A DNA stretch of 64,000 nt from Adiantum capillus-veneris (lineage: Eukaryota; Streptophyta; Polypodiopsida; Polypodiales; Pteridaceae): positions 31,421,396 through 31,485,395 of the forward strand of contig CM043960.1 of NCBI GenBank assembly GCA_014529385.2. The letters are read 5' to 3'. The translations under genes and the position numbers were made by a program. Shown here piece by piece: positions 41,175 to 52,562 of the stretch. The first letter of the stretch is position 1; each line of letters opens with the position of its first letter. Under the pieces are notes generated by a model, which ran no database searches, was not told where the DNA came from, and was given only the letters and a program-made list of their open reading frames with translations.

Positions 41175-44100
41175 TTGAGAAAAATGAGCCAGTTAGGGGT
41201 GGAGTCTTTGCCCATGAGGTCTGAATTTCAGCCTATAGAGTCTTTACAAGGTCGCATGTCAGGGGTTCATCACGAACCAGTGGTTCCTGTTACTACTCAG
41301 GTTATGCCAACAGTGGTCACTACAGCAGTGCAAGATGATGGGCTAAGGCAAGACATGAGGCAAATGGTAGATTTTATGAAGAATCTCAGCCTAAACATGC
41401 TAGGTCAAGTGGAAAATAATCGAGGTCGAGGGAGGTTTGCAAATCAGCAAGGAGGTGAAGAAAGGCCTAGGAATGGTGTTGGACAAAGCAATGGTAGGTT
41501 TTGGAGGCAGACGCCCACATGTTATAATTGTGGAGAGTTGGGTCACATCAGCCCACAATGGGATAAGCCACCAAGGATGGGGGAAGACATGTATCCATTG
41601 CCAAGACAGGTGCTAACTAGGTCAAATGATTATGGCATCGAAATTAAGGGAGACGAAGGAACCAGTGGACTGACCCAGGAGGAAAAGGGAAAGACAAAAG
41701 TGCTAAGTGTAGTCACCTTGGAGAAGGCATCAAAGCTAGAGGATACATTAGTGATGCCTATTGGGAAGAGGACCACAGAGGATAAGGAAGGAAGAAGTGC
41801 CCCAAGTCCTAGTAAGAAGAAAGGAAAGAGCCATGAAGGCAAGGATGTCAAGGCCAAGAGGAAAAGGAGAGCTCGTCGAAAGTTTCATGTTTCAGATTTT
41901 CCACTAGGGGATGGGCAATTAAGCTATGACTTGAAGGAGGATCTGACGAGCAGGAAGGCAGATGTTACTTTTGGGCAGCTTATAGAGATGGTGCTTAAGC
42001 TAAAGCGACAGTGGAAGAGGATGGTTAACCCAATGGAGAAAGAGCCAGAGAGAGGTTCAGTAAAGGTGTTGGCAATGGATGAGCTGCCAGAAATTTGTCC
42101 AATAGTAGATGTGTGGCATAAAAGGAAAAATTTGGGACAAGGTTATGTGGATGGCAGAGCCCAAATATGCGTCATAACACACTCATGCGTTGAGAAGATG
42201 GGTCTCACAGTGGCTGGGGTGTCAGGTTTTCGGATCAGATTGGCAAACCATCAAAAAGTAAAATGCTTGGGTGTTGTAAAGAGCTTAGAAGTGGAGGCAT
42301 ATGATGCAAAGGCAGTGGTTGATTTTCATGTGATGCCAGCAGGGTTGGGAGCATATCCTATTATACTGAGCAGACCATGGTTACGTGCAGTGGGAGCTGT
42401 TCAAGATTGGCGACATGGTACGATTAGCCTCTATGGAAAGACAGGTACCAGGAAGCTTTATAATATGGACACAAGGAAACGATTAGAAGAGCTTTATGAA
42501 GATGAGGATGAGTCTAGTGATGAAGACTCTTCCACGGTGACAGATGAGGACAGTGATAGCACTACCAACAGTGATGAGGATGCTGATGTTGCATTTCTTT
42601 TGATGGACAAAGAAATCCAGGAGTTTGGTTTAGTTGCATTTGCGAATAAGGTTGAAGATGAAAGTGAAGGGCCTTATGAAGTGATTGAAGGGCTGATGCA
42701 AACCAAGGTTGAGTTGTCAAAGAAGCAGGGATTGATGACACAAATGATCAGTGGAGACCACTCAGCTATGGAGAAGGATATATATATGCACATGCTGGCT
42801 AGTTTTCCTGATTTGTTCATTACTTCATATGAAGAGATCAGAGGGTTCAAGGGCGAAGAGATGCATATAGAGCTGAAAGAAGGTGCTAAGCCAGTGCGGC
42901 AAAGGCTAAGAAGGATGGGTCAAGAGCAACTGGAAGCCTTGCGAGAAGAGGTGGACAAGTTGTTGAAGGCAGGGTTCATAGTCCCTGTGGAGACCACAGA
43001 ATGGGTGAGTCCAGTTGTAGTCAGTCCAAAGAAGGATGGGAAGTGGAGAATTTGTGTAGATTTTAAGCCCTTAAACGCAGCCACTAAGAAGAATCCATAT
43101 CCTCTTCCATTCATCGATCAGATCTTGGATTCAGTGGCAGGTTATGAGAGGTACAGTGTGTGTGATGGTTTTTCAGGCTATTTTCAATTGAAGATTGCTC
43201 TTAAAGACCGCACAAAGACCACTTTTATTACGCCATGGGGCTGCTATTGCTACACAGTATTTCCATTTGGGTTGTCAAATGGACCTTCCTTCTATCAAGA
43301 GAGAGCAAATTGGGTGTTGGAACCATTCATTGGTAGTTGTGTTAAAGCTTTTATGGATGACTTCTGTGTTTATAGCAGTAGTGCTGAACACCATGAGAAG
43401 CTGCAGATGGTATTGGCTCGATATGATGAATGTGGAGGACAACTAAATCCAAAGAAATGTCATCTAGCACAGCCAAGGGTGAAGTTATTGGGCCATATGG
43501 TGTCAGAAAATGGCATTGAGGCTGATCCAGATAAGGTTAAGTCTATTGTTCTTCTTCCATCACCTACGAGTACGAAGCAATTGGCAACCTTTATACACAA
43601 AGTGAAGTACATGGCAAGGTTTATTCCATTGTCTTCTCAGATTCTTTATCCATTACAACAAGTGGCCATGCATGATCCATTGCAATGGGATGACAAGTGT
43701 GAAGAAGTGTTTCAAGAGGTGAAAGAGGTGTTAGGGGGTTTGTCAGCCATGCAGGCTCCTGATTGGGAGAAAGTTTTTTATGTAAATCCCTCAGTAGGGG
43801 ATGATGCCATTGGAGCCATGCTATTGCAAAAGGGGAAGGGCAGCCATTATATGAGGCCAATGTATTGTGCAAGCCGAGTGAAGTTGGTAGCGGAGAGAAA
43901 GTTCTCGGAAGTAGAGCTAGTGATGGCCAATGTAATATTTGCTTGTCGACGATTTCGTCATTACTTGCTACCACGGCCTTTTGTTTTCTTGAAGAGTTAT
44001 GCCTTTTTGCCACAGTTAATTAATGGTACTAACATGTCAAATGTGGTGAAGAAATGGGTAATTGAGCTGCAAGAGTTTGAGTTCTCTTTTCTAGTGGAAG

Positions 44101-44546
44101 ATAGTACAAGGGCTACCCTAGTTGATTTGTTGACCTATAAGGAGAATCCCCTTATTGTTAAGGAAGAGGTGGTGAGAAAGGTAGTTGAAGAAGTGCCACA
44201 GATCAGCAATGCACATGTGTTGTTCTTTGATGGCTCATACAGGAAAAGCCATGATGCATCTTCAAGGGGTATAGCAATTTATGATCCAGAGGGGAAGTTA
44301 GTATGCAAGAGAGGGTTTAAGTTGGATGCTCATAGTAGCAATGAGGCTGAATATGCTACTTTGGAAGCCGGATTACACATTTGTTTGAAGCATGGGATTA
44401 GAAGGTTGAGTATAAAAGGTGATGCCTTGTTAGTTGTGAAGCAAGTGCTGGGTGTGTGGAAGAGCAAGAACACCTCATTGAAGGAAATGTGCTTTATAAT
44501 TAAAGGCCTGTTGGATAGGATGAGCGCATTGGAGCATTATGGGTAG
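41175..44546 (+). pseudogene. Element C nucleocapsid, protease, reverse transcriptase and two RNase H domains
   Basis: 1123-codon frame; its first codon is arbitrary because the frame runs on from gag. About codon 115: zinc knuckle CYNCGELGHISPQW with the last Cys changed to Trp. Codon 320: protease-like GYVDGRAQICV, D-G-R instead of D-T/S-G. Codons 600-790: reverse transcriptase with KDGKWRICVDF, FPFGLSNGP and the catalytic FMDD. Codons 860-960: Ty3-type RNase H with lost catalytic residues (VNPSVGDD; KSYAFL). Codons 1010-1120: a second RNase H with D (FFDGS), E (NEAEY) and D (KGDALLV). The dual RNase H order is the hallmark of the plant Tat lineage. Ends TAG directly before the integrase tail. 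Confidence 0.88.
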
Positions 44547-44912
44547 ATGCACGATAAGGCTTTGGCAAAGATAAATGAAAATGTCAAAAGTAAGGGTATC
44601 AAGAAGCATGACTTGGTTTTGCACTACAACAGTAAGCTGTACAACACCTTCCAAAAGAAGTTTCAAATTAAGTGGGAAGGCCCTTTCAAGGTAGTGGAGT
44701 GTTTTCCAAATGGCACATATCAGCTGGCTAACCTGGATGGTGTTCTACATAAGTCAAGGGTGAATGGATTGCGTCTTAAATTGTATCATGCTAGATTGAT
44801 GATGGTGGAGCAAGATGAGCTGTCTGTGGATAAAGCAGTGTTGGTGAGGGATGAGGAGACCTGTGATGCGACGAGTCTCATATCTCTCTTTGCTGCTGCT
44901 GATCATGAATGA
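44547..44912 (+). pseudogene. Element C integrase C-terminal remnant
   Basis: Same frame as the preceding frame, after its TAG. MHDKALAKINENVKSKG..KHDLVLHY, then KFQIKWEGPFKVVECFPNGTYQLANLDG..VNGLRLKLYH is the GPY/F-type C-terminal part of a Ty3/gypsy integrase. The zinc finger and the DDE core (about 300 residues) are missing, so an internal deletion joins RNase H to this tail. The element cannot integrate by itself. Confidence 0.85.
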
Positions 44913-44923
44913 TCTAGCAGGCT

Positions 44924-44933
44924 AGGGGAGGGG
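44924..44933 (+). promoter_or_regulatory. Polypurine tract of element C
   Basis: AGGGGAGGGG, seven bases before the 3' LTR start. Confidence 0.7.
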
Positions 44934-44940
44934 CAAATTA

Positions 44941-46058
44941 TGTCAGGAGTTTTTTTGAGCAAGGGATTTCGCATATGTACATACACATGCATGGTGCATC
45001 AAATAAGGAATTGCCCATTTTCCAGAGCCAGGTGGTTACGTGGGGCCCACATGTGTACAGGTAGGACAACATGTACATAGTGCATCAATTTTCACTATCA
45101 CCAGTACCAGTATGTTTTTTCTACAATAATGAGGAGTTTATAGCGCGTAAAACTTCTCGAGGAAGCTATCCGCGGGCCGACGACATGAGGTAAGCAGGTG
45201 CGTCAGATGGCATCTAGTGGCGTCAGGAGGGCGAACGGGGTCAATATTTGCACGCGGATGAGGACGGACACAACGTGGGTGTTTTCTTGTGAGAGTTATG
45301 CAGAAAGGTCATCATTAGGATCACTTTTTGGGGCCACTTCACGTGGTGGCGAGATGCAATATTGGTGTGCGAATGATGCAAAAAGGTGACAACTATGCAC
45401 TGCGAGGTCAGTTTTTGGCTTGTTCGGGGTCCGTTTGAGGTCATCTAAAAGGCCAAGGGTGCCCAACTAATAAAGTTAAGTGTGGGAACTGAAAAAAAAG
45501 AGAGAGAAGACCAGAAAAAACGTGGAGAAGAGAGGAGGAACAGCCGCAAGTGTGTTTTTGCTCATTTTGGAGCTTGTTTTGGCCGTAAACTGCTCATCCG
45601 AGGTCGGATTTGAGCACTTTGACATTGTAGACTAGGGTTTTGGGCCGTTCCGGACGCGATGGTGCTATCCATTTTGCCAAATTCCTCACTCTTTTCCTAT
45701 TGTTTTTCTGTGTAAGTTTCTCCTATGAGCGAAGTTTCTGCTCTAGTTTGTGATTGTATCTGGCTTATTTTACCCATATTGTGTGAGCTATTTGCCCCAT
45801 TGGTGTTGGCCCAAGCTCAATTGTATCTAAACATCATAAATTATCCTCTTTTGAGCTGAGTTTTTTGGGTGTGTGTGTGTGTGTGTGGAGTGGGCAAGTG
45901 GATAGTCTCTCTCCTCTCACTTCAGAGGTGTGTTCCCTGTCTCGGCCAGGTGTGTTGTGTAAGCCGAGTGGTGCTCCATAGTGTGTGTGTGTGTATCTTC
46001 TCAAGAGTGTGTGTCGGGTCATTATAGAGGCGCTGTGAGTGTTTTCATCCCGCTCACA
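44941..46058 (+). repeat. Element C 3' LTR
   Basis: 1118 bp; see the 5' LTR. Ends CCCGCTCACA, followed by element B LTR sequence ACGCGTAGTC. Confidence 0.9.
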
Positions 46059-46489
46059 ACGCGTAGTCACGAACCACAACAAATCTGACAATGCTTACAC
46101 TTAAATTAAAGAGCAAAGAGAGAGAAACACAATGCAACTTTCGGAATCGAAAACTGATTACCCAATCATTAGCTGCGTCGATTACAAGTTTGGAGCAGCT
46201 CGTAGCTTGAGCGTACGTTTTTTGAGCTCCCACTTCTTCTAAAAAGAAGCCACCTTTTCACATTAAGGTTATTGACCTTTATACCTAGGGAATTCTAAAT
46301 GGCCAATGGCTGGCTCACACGGACCTTTACAATTGTCATTATAGCATTACAAATGAGGGGATTGATCCACTACTCTAGAATCAAGATTTACACAGACTAT
46401 CATTACACTAGCTTGGATAATAAATAGAGTAAAAATGTGGTGTCCGACTACGTGTCCGGCCAAGTGGACGCTCGTTTGATCTTTCCTCA
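46059..46489 (-). repeat. Element B 5' LTR, 5' half
   Basis: Minus strand starts TGAGGAAAGATCAAACGAGC at 46489. TATAAA on the minus strand at 46278-46283. Together with 38001-38483 this makes 914 bp, against 909 bp for the solo LTR. Confidence 0.9.
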
Positions 46490-47094
46490 AACGCTTGTGA
46501 TTGAGGACATTGCTTTTTTGCTCTTTTTAAGTTTTATTCCAATAGAGGAAAGAGATTCCAAGCCCCCGTAAATCACAACAGCTGCTGTGAATGACAAAGA
46601 TGTTGAAGAAACACATGAACTAGAGATTTCATATTCACATAATCACGGCTCTTTTTGTGTGATCACACTGTTAATTACCAAAAGTCTCAATTCAAAACTC
46701 TTCACATTCACAAAAAATGACAATGTGACCTAAAGGGAACGCAGTGGGCTAGTTAGATTTGCTCGCTAATACAATAGTCTGGCCTAGCGGGCCTTGCCGA
46801 GCTACTCAAGAAGCCCATATAGGACAATGCGCAATGGGCGTGATGTTATGCCTGGCGGGCCCTTTGGGTACTATATAAGGGGGCCTTGGGCATCACAATT
46901 TCCAAGCCTTCTCAACTCCCAAGCTCTCCCAAGCTTTTCCAAGCCCTCCCAAGCCAAATAAAAATAAACAGTATAATCGTTGCCTTAAATTCATGTATTT
47001 TATGGTCGATTAATTTGGTATAAAGTTCTATTTTAATGGTTTTTAATTTTTTTTAAAAAAATAATTTTTAAAGTGTGCCAATTTTTCCTTTCAT
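46490..47094. other. Intergenic region with a TATA-like promoter signal
   Basis: No coding frame. GTACTATATAAGGGGGCC at 46869-46886 (plus strand), followed by CCAAGC-rich repeats (46903-46965), looks like an LTR or host promoter fragment, but no partner LTR is visible. Confidence 0.35.
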
Positions 47095-47870
47095 GCCGGC
47101 ATCGATCCTATAGTTAGATTAGAAGTGTCGTTGTGAAATGCTAGACCAATAGTCACTCTTAATTTACAAGTAGTCAATCATTTTGTCTTGGACATCCGTA
47201 GTTCTACTTTGGACCAGCAAATGCCAACAATGTCATCACGCAAATTGGTGAAACTACTTTGTTTTACAACATGGCCACTATCTTCACTTTGACATCGGTT
47301 CTATTTTGGATCGAAAGTGCAGGTGTTGAACATGGTGGTTACATTTGACTTATGGGTAGTTCTATTAGTCTTGTTGTCAACGTCAATTCTGTAATTGGAC
47401 TAGGAGTGTCATTGTACAAGCTAATAGGCTACTTTTTATGTTTGTGTGTGACATATGTATACGTGCTTTTAGGCTAGTTTGGTGTTTCTTTTGGCATTAG
47501 CTCTACTATTGGGCTGGAGTTATTGTTAGTCTCATTGAATGATGCCCTGATTTTCAGGCTAGCTCATTGTTACCCTTGGGTTGGAGTTGTGTTTAGTTCC
47601 ACTGAATGATGCCTTGCTTTATAGGCCCTGGTTCATCGGTGTTGCTCTCAGTATCAGCTCTACTATTGGGCTAGAGTCGTCATTAGTCACATTGAATGAT
47701 GCCTTGCTTTTTAGGCTAGGTCACTGTTTCTATCGACATCAGCTCTACTATTGGACTAGAGTTGCCGTTAGTCTTGACTCTCATTCAATGATGTCCCACT
47801 CTTTAAGCTAGTTCAATGGTTGCTGGAATTGTCATTAGTTTCATTGAATGATATGCTCATATTTATTTTA
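47095..47870. repeat. Degenerate tandem repeat, about 80 bp unit
   Basis: The clearest copies lie at 47505-47860. The unit is built from AGCTCTACTATTGGGCTAGAG, GTCATTAGTC.CATTGAATGA and TGCCTTGCTTTTTAGGCTAG. Four to five copies, more diverged to the left. Confidence 0.65.
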
Positions 47871-47997
47871 AAATTTCAAGTTATATTGTTCTTAAAAATC
47901 ATGAAAAATGTTATGATTCTAGCATAGATGGATCTTCTAGAAACAAAGGACTTGAAAAAAATTTATTAGAACTCTCATGGTCACATATATTTGTGCC

Positions 47998-48591
47998 ATG
48001 GCCACGAAAATCACCTCTACATTGGAGAGTGAGATGCACAGAGAGCGTTTCTTTGACGACATAGTTAAGGCAATTTGGTCACAGTTCTTATCTTACAATG
48101 AAAAAAATATTCATAGGCTAATAGACAATATTGTGGCAATATGACATAGTGTTTAAAAGGCTTGGGCAATTGATGCACTAGCAAATGTAGATCTAGTGAA
48201 GCTACAACACTAGAGTAACATATGGCATGAAGATATATCAAAATCTAAAAGAGCGCACAACATTGATGTGCAAGATATCCACAAACACAAAGCTAGGACC
48301 ATATTTTATTATGCAGGCTTCTCTCAAGATGTGGTAGTGTCAAGGTTGAATGCACAAGTTGGGGTAGACCATGAGCATTTACTTCACACCCGCTTCATGT
48401 CACAGTGCACCATTGGTGTTTACCTCATACATGACGCCATCAAGCACGATAGAAATCTTGGCAAAGGAAGCTATAGAGTTGTCAGAGTGCACTATCAAAT
48501 GCATCACTTGGTTGCCACCCAAAGTGCAACATGTAGTGAAGGACTTCAAAGGAGACGAAAGCGCCACTCTTTCACTCTAGAGGTGAGTGTG
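47998..48591 (+). pseudogene. Unrecognised decayed gene
   Basis: One continuous plus-strand frame of 198 codons with three internal stops: MATKITSTLESEMHRERFFDDIVKAIWSQF, YNEKNIHRLIDNIVAI, later ARTIFYYAGFSQDVVVSRLNAQVGVDHEHLLH and CTIGVYLIHDAIKHDRNLG. A second frame over the last 200 bp (SSTIEILAKEAIELSECTIK) could be the true continuation after a frameshift. Composition is protein-like; family unknown. Confidence 0.35.
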
Positions 48592-49129
48592 TAGTTGTTT
48601 CATAGGGGCATTGTAAGATGCATAGCACAAACATATGAAGAGCCATAGTTCCTCATATTTCCTTGCTTTAATGGAATGGATTTGGGTGACATGTTAGAGT
48701 GCATCCCACCACCTAAGGGAAAATTTTCCAACATATTGGTGGCTCAAAAGGAAGATCCTAGATGCCCTCCCATAGAGTAAGAGGAGAGCAAGAGTTGGAG
48801 ATGTGCAAGCATATGCTTGAGAGGGCACCTTCTTTTATGGATACCCTAGTGAATACCATGGTGCATGCACATAGCTAACTTCCCGCCAGTCAATGGCGGG
48901 TACTCATTAGCAACATACACAAGATGTACTGACAAGATAAGTCACTATAGGTGCAAGCTAGTGATGCAAATGCACTTGGTCACTAGTAACCAGGTTTCAA
49001 AGTAACGTGACTCCATGGAAAGAGGGATTCCCGGTGGTAGAGGCCTGTAGCATTAGAACTTCAAAACCAAAAGTTTTAAACTTTCCACTATGCTTAGCCG
49101 TGGCTCAGGCTTACATGGAATGCAAGCAA

Positions 49130-49315
49130 GACGATGCGTATGAGAGGTATCCGAGTCTTTCAAAGCTATTTTCACCAAATGCAAAGGGAAGACCTCTCTC
49201 CATATGCAATCACCTATGCTTGCACCTTGAAAAACTTCTTATGGGTGACAAAATACATAATCCCATTGCTAGTCAGGTGTTGTTGGAGAAACAATTTGTC
49301 CTTGGCAATACTTGA
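49130..49315 (+). pseudogene. PPR fragment beside element D
   Basis: Two frames together read VFQSYFHQMQREDLSPYAITYACTLK and MGDKIHNPIASQVLLEKQFVLGNT. This is the P-motif end, linker and L-motif start of a PLS-type PPR gene. It stops where the element D LTR begins (49328), so D may have inserted into, or beside, a PPR relic. Confidence 0.7.
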
Positions 49316-49327
49316 TCTCTTAAACAT

Positions 49328-50968
49328 TGTAATGGAATTGGTCTATTTAATTTGAGAGTAGCGGAAATAATGAGAGTACTTTTGAGAAATGACTTTGTGA
49401 GCATAGCGGGTAAACATAATTGAAGGTAGCAACATAATTATAGCAATTTATTAACTTGGCATGAACAATACTTTAGCAAGAGAGAGAATTTAGAGAACAT
49501 GACAACAGTTGAGGATCGGATTTATGTGGAGCCGGTCCCCCCTCCAATAGGCATTTGTATTATGATTTCTCCCATTAACAGAGACTTGTTACAATACAAT
49601 CTTTGTGTTCCTTGTGACCTAGGTGATGCAATGAAGATAGAAAGATTCATGCATCACAAACATAACATAAACTTGAAGAAAGCTTTAACTATCCCAAGCC
49701 TCAGTCCCAAGACCTCAAACACCTTCGAAGGTGGAGAGAGCTAGCAGGGAATGAGGGTAGGGAAGAGGAAGAAGAAACATTTCGTAGGAGAAAGAATTAG
49801 TTCCTCACTTATCATAACTCTTGTTGCTAGCATACATAATAGCATAGTAATGAAGAAGAAGGAGATGGCAAGCTTAAGCATTGAAGCATGGCTCTTGGTT
49901 GGATTTGCACTCCATATCCAAGAGTGTTGGTATAGGCTCTCAACCTCTACTCTCTTGGAGAAGGAGAGGGAGCTCTTGCACTTTGCATAGCACACAATGA
50001 GAGTGTTTGTGAGTGTGTGTGGGTGAATATACCCCCTAAGCAACCCCCTAGATTGCTTGGGTCAACCCCCCCTTGTAGCTCATGCTTGAAGCTCATTGGA
50101 CCCCTCCAGGCCTAGCCAATCATAAGCAGGAGGCATTACAAGCAGCAAGGGTAGCCTTGAGACAAGTGTCCCCCTTTTCCCTTTGAGAGAGAGGGCTAGA
50201 TAAATGCTAAATCAATTAATTAAATCTCCTAAATTATTATTGGACCCCTTGGGTGGCCAAACAATAGGCTTCAGGCACACCATGAGGGCAACATGAGGAG
50301 GAACTTGACAAGTGTCCCTTTTGCTTTCTTTGTACCATGCATACCTTGTGTGAGTGTGTGGGTGTTCTCTCTCATCCCCCCTCATGTAGGGCTCACCCCC
50401 TCCTTGTAGGGATTGAATATTTTGCTTTTTGACACCTCAAGCCCCTCATGCATAGGCCCAGTTCCCACCACAAGCTTGGCTCTTAAGCACTTTAAGCTTG
50501 GGCTGGGTTCTCACCTCAAGTGAAACCCTAGCATGTCAAGCCTATGAGGCACCTCAAGCATCTCAATCGTTAAGCACCTCAAGCATCTCAAGCACCTCAA
50601 TCATCAAGCACCTCAAGCATCTTAGTCATCAAGCATGACTAAGGAAGACAAGCACCTCGAGCTGGGTCGGGTTCCCGCGCCTCAAGCTCAGCCCTAGCTT
50701 ACCTAAGGTCAAAGGACTTTCACACACATTATTGGAGGTCTTCAATGAAGGTAACCCTAAGGTCTTATGCTCCATTTGTTAGCCTTGCTCTTTGATAGAC
50801 CATCTCTCATTTGAGTCCCTTTACCATTGGCCCCGTGTTGAGATAGATCTATAAGCACATGTCTATATCTTAACACTTGTTCCCGTTTATTCTCCCACAT
50901 TAAGTGATCAATTTAATATGAGAAAATCATTTGGGTTGGTTAGATATTAGATATTAGATTTTATGACA
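49328..50968 (-). repeat. Element D 3' LTR
   Basis: 1641 bp. Minus strand starts TGTCATAAAATC after the purine tract GAGAGAGGTAA and ends CAATTCCATTACA. Contains a minisatellite of AAGCACCTC/AAGCATCTC words at about 50545-50640 and aligns over 1.2 kb with 59291-60494. Confidence 0.85.
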
Positions 50969-51327
50969 TTACCTCTCTCTTGAAATCATAGTCGTCCTCG
51001 ACTATGAGGTAGAAGAGATAAAGCCTTAGTCATTAGTCAATTTTACTTAGCGGGTAGAGGATCCCTTTTTACCCTACGACATCTTTCCAAGATGGATGAG
51101 TAATCCATTTGGTTCTTGGGAGACATAGATGCCGCAAGCATGCCTGCTCTTTAGTCCATTTCATTCTCCCAAAGTAGAGTGACAAATTCTACTTGGTGTT
51201 TGAGAGACGTCGTCATCACAAACATGATTCTAAGCATGCATACTAGTTAAATTTGTGCACAATTAAAAAGAGGACTAGTCTTATAAGACAAAAACATGAG
51301 TCATTTAAAAGAAATTTGTACATTTGC

Positions 51328-52554
51328 TTACTCTAATGTAGCATTGTAAGCATTGACAAGGTTCATACTATCCTTAAGGTGTACTCCTTGCATCCATCTA
51401 GCATCTTCAAAAGGATAATTTTTGAACTTAATAAGATACCGTCGGATAATCTTACCATGTCGTAGTACCTTGTCTTCATGCCGAAGGATAGCTTCGGGTT
51501 GTAGCACCTCTTCTTGGTCTTCAACTTCGGGAGGGTCTTCAATAATTGGTTCAGTTGGTGGCTCTCCTTTGTAGGGCTTGAGTAGGCTTACATGAAAGGC
51601 ATTGTGTATGAGCCAATGGTTGGGCAACTTGAGTCGATAATCCGTCTCATTGATGGGCTTCAAGATTTGGAAAGGACCATAGTATCTTTTTGCTAGTTTA
51701 GCATAATACTTTTGATGGCCCGTATGATTTTTGCCCGTCGTTTGCCTTAATCGAGCCTTAGGAAACTTGAGTAAGACCAAATCATTTTCTTTGAACATTA
51801 AGGCTCTTCTGTGATTATCAGCAGTAACTTTTTGACTTTGTTGAGAGATGGATATAGCCTCCTTAATCTTTTGAAAAGATTCTTGTAGGTCACGGCTATA
51901 CTCATCGGCGGCTAAGATCTTCCCATGTACTTTGAGTAGCAAGGGACTTTTAGGTCTTCCCTCAATGATCTCAAAAGGTGCTTTTCCCGTAGAAGTATGT
52001 ACAGTATTATTGTAGGCATACTCTACAAGAGGTAAGTACTTTTCCCATTGTGAGCGTTGATCTACTTTGGTAACATAAGTCTTGAGTAGATTGAGTATCG
52101 TAAGATTGGCTATCTCACTTTGGCCATCCGTTTGTGGGTGATAGGCCGAAGAGAAATTCAATCTTGTTCCTAGATTTTCAAAGAGACATTTCCAAAACTT
52201 ACTGGTCATTCGAGGATCTCTATCTGACACGATGGATGTGGGTAATCCATGGTGCTTGAAAATCTGAGATATGAAGAGAATTGCCATTTGATGTGCCTTA
52301 ATAGTCTTTTTGACAGGAATAAAATGTGCTTGCTTGCTAAATCTGTCGACTATTGTCCATATTCCTGTATTCCCATGGATAGACTTGGGTAATCCAAAGA
52401 TGAAATCCATGGATAAACTCTCGCATGGTGAATTTGGGATAGGCAATGGCTGGAGTAATCCAGGTTGCTTCCCTCTATCATACTTGGTCTTTTGGCATAC
52501 TACACACTTTGAAACATACTCTTGTATGTCCACTTTCATGGTAGGTCGATACAA
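51328..52554 (-). pseudogene. Element D integrase with chromodomain
   Basis: 408 codons. The N-terminus holds the cysteine half of the zinc finger (CVVCQKTK). Catalytic core: D in SLSMDFIFGLPKS (about codon 49), D in SIVSDRDPRMTS (about 109), E in HPQTDGQSE (about 145), a complete D,D-35-E set. Then the GPF region (KRYYGPFQIL), HNAFHVSLLKPYKGEPP, and a C-terminal chromodomain (ILRHEDKVLRHGK, RRYLIKFKNYP, ARW). The chromodomain targets integration to marked chromatin in this lineage. This is the best preserved gene of the window, but it is separated from RNase H by a frameshift. Confidence 0.92.
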
Positions 52555-52562
52555 ATACGTCT

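Larger units (their letters stand above)
38484..46058 (+). mobile_element. Element C: Tat-like Ty3/gypsy element, integrase core deleted
   Basis: LTRs 38484-39622 and 44941-46058 (TGTCAGGAG...CGCTCACA) enclose gag and a protease, reverse transcriptase and dual RNase H frame, then only the integrase C-terminus. Inserted in the element B LTR. The uninterrupted B-family solo LTR at 25.0-25.9 kb reads straight across the insertion point (CTGTGAGCTATAATT and GACTACGCG). Flanks are AACGA and ACGCG, so a clean target duplication is not visible. Confidence 0.88.
28830..46489 (-). mobile_element. Element B: non-autonomous LTR retrotransposon with nested element C
   Basis: Minus strand. 5' LTR (46489 to 38001, split by element C), tRNA-Asp-type primer site, 2.7-kb leader with seven hairpins, gag-like region, zinc knuckle, protease, degenerate second protease, IWLPK-repeat domain, and a 3' region sharing wording with element A. 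No reverse transcriptase or integrase. No 3' LTR in the expected place: homology to the A 3' region fades near 28.8 kb, so the left boundary is approximate. More decayed than A (two frameshifts and several stops). Confidence 0.8.

Noticed and set aside
43621-44013. Minus-strand 130-codon frame
   Set aside because: Antisense shadow of the element C RNase H region.
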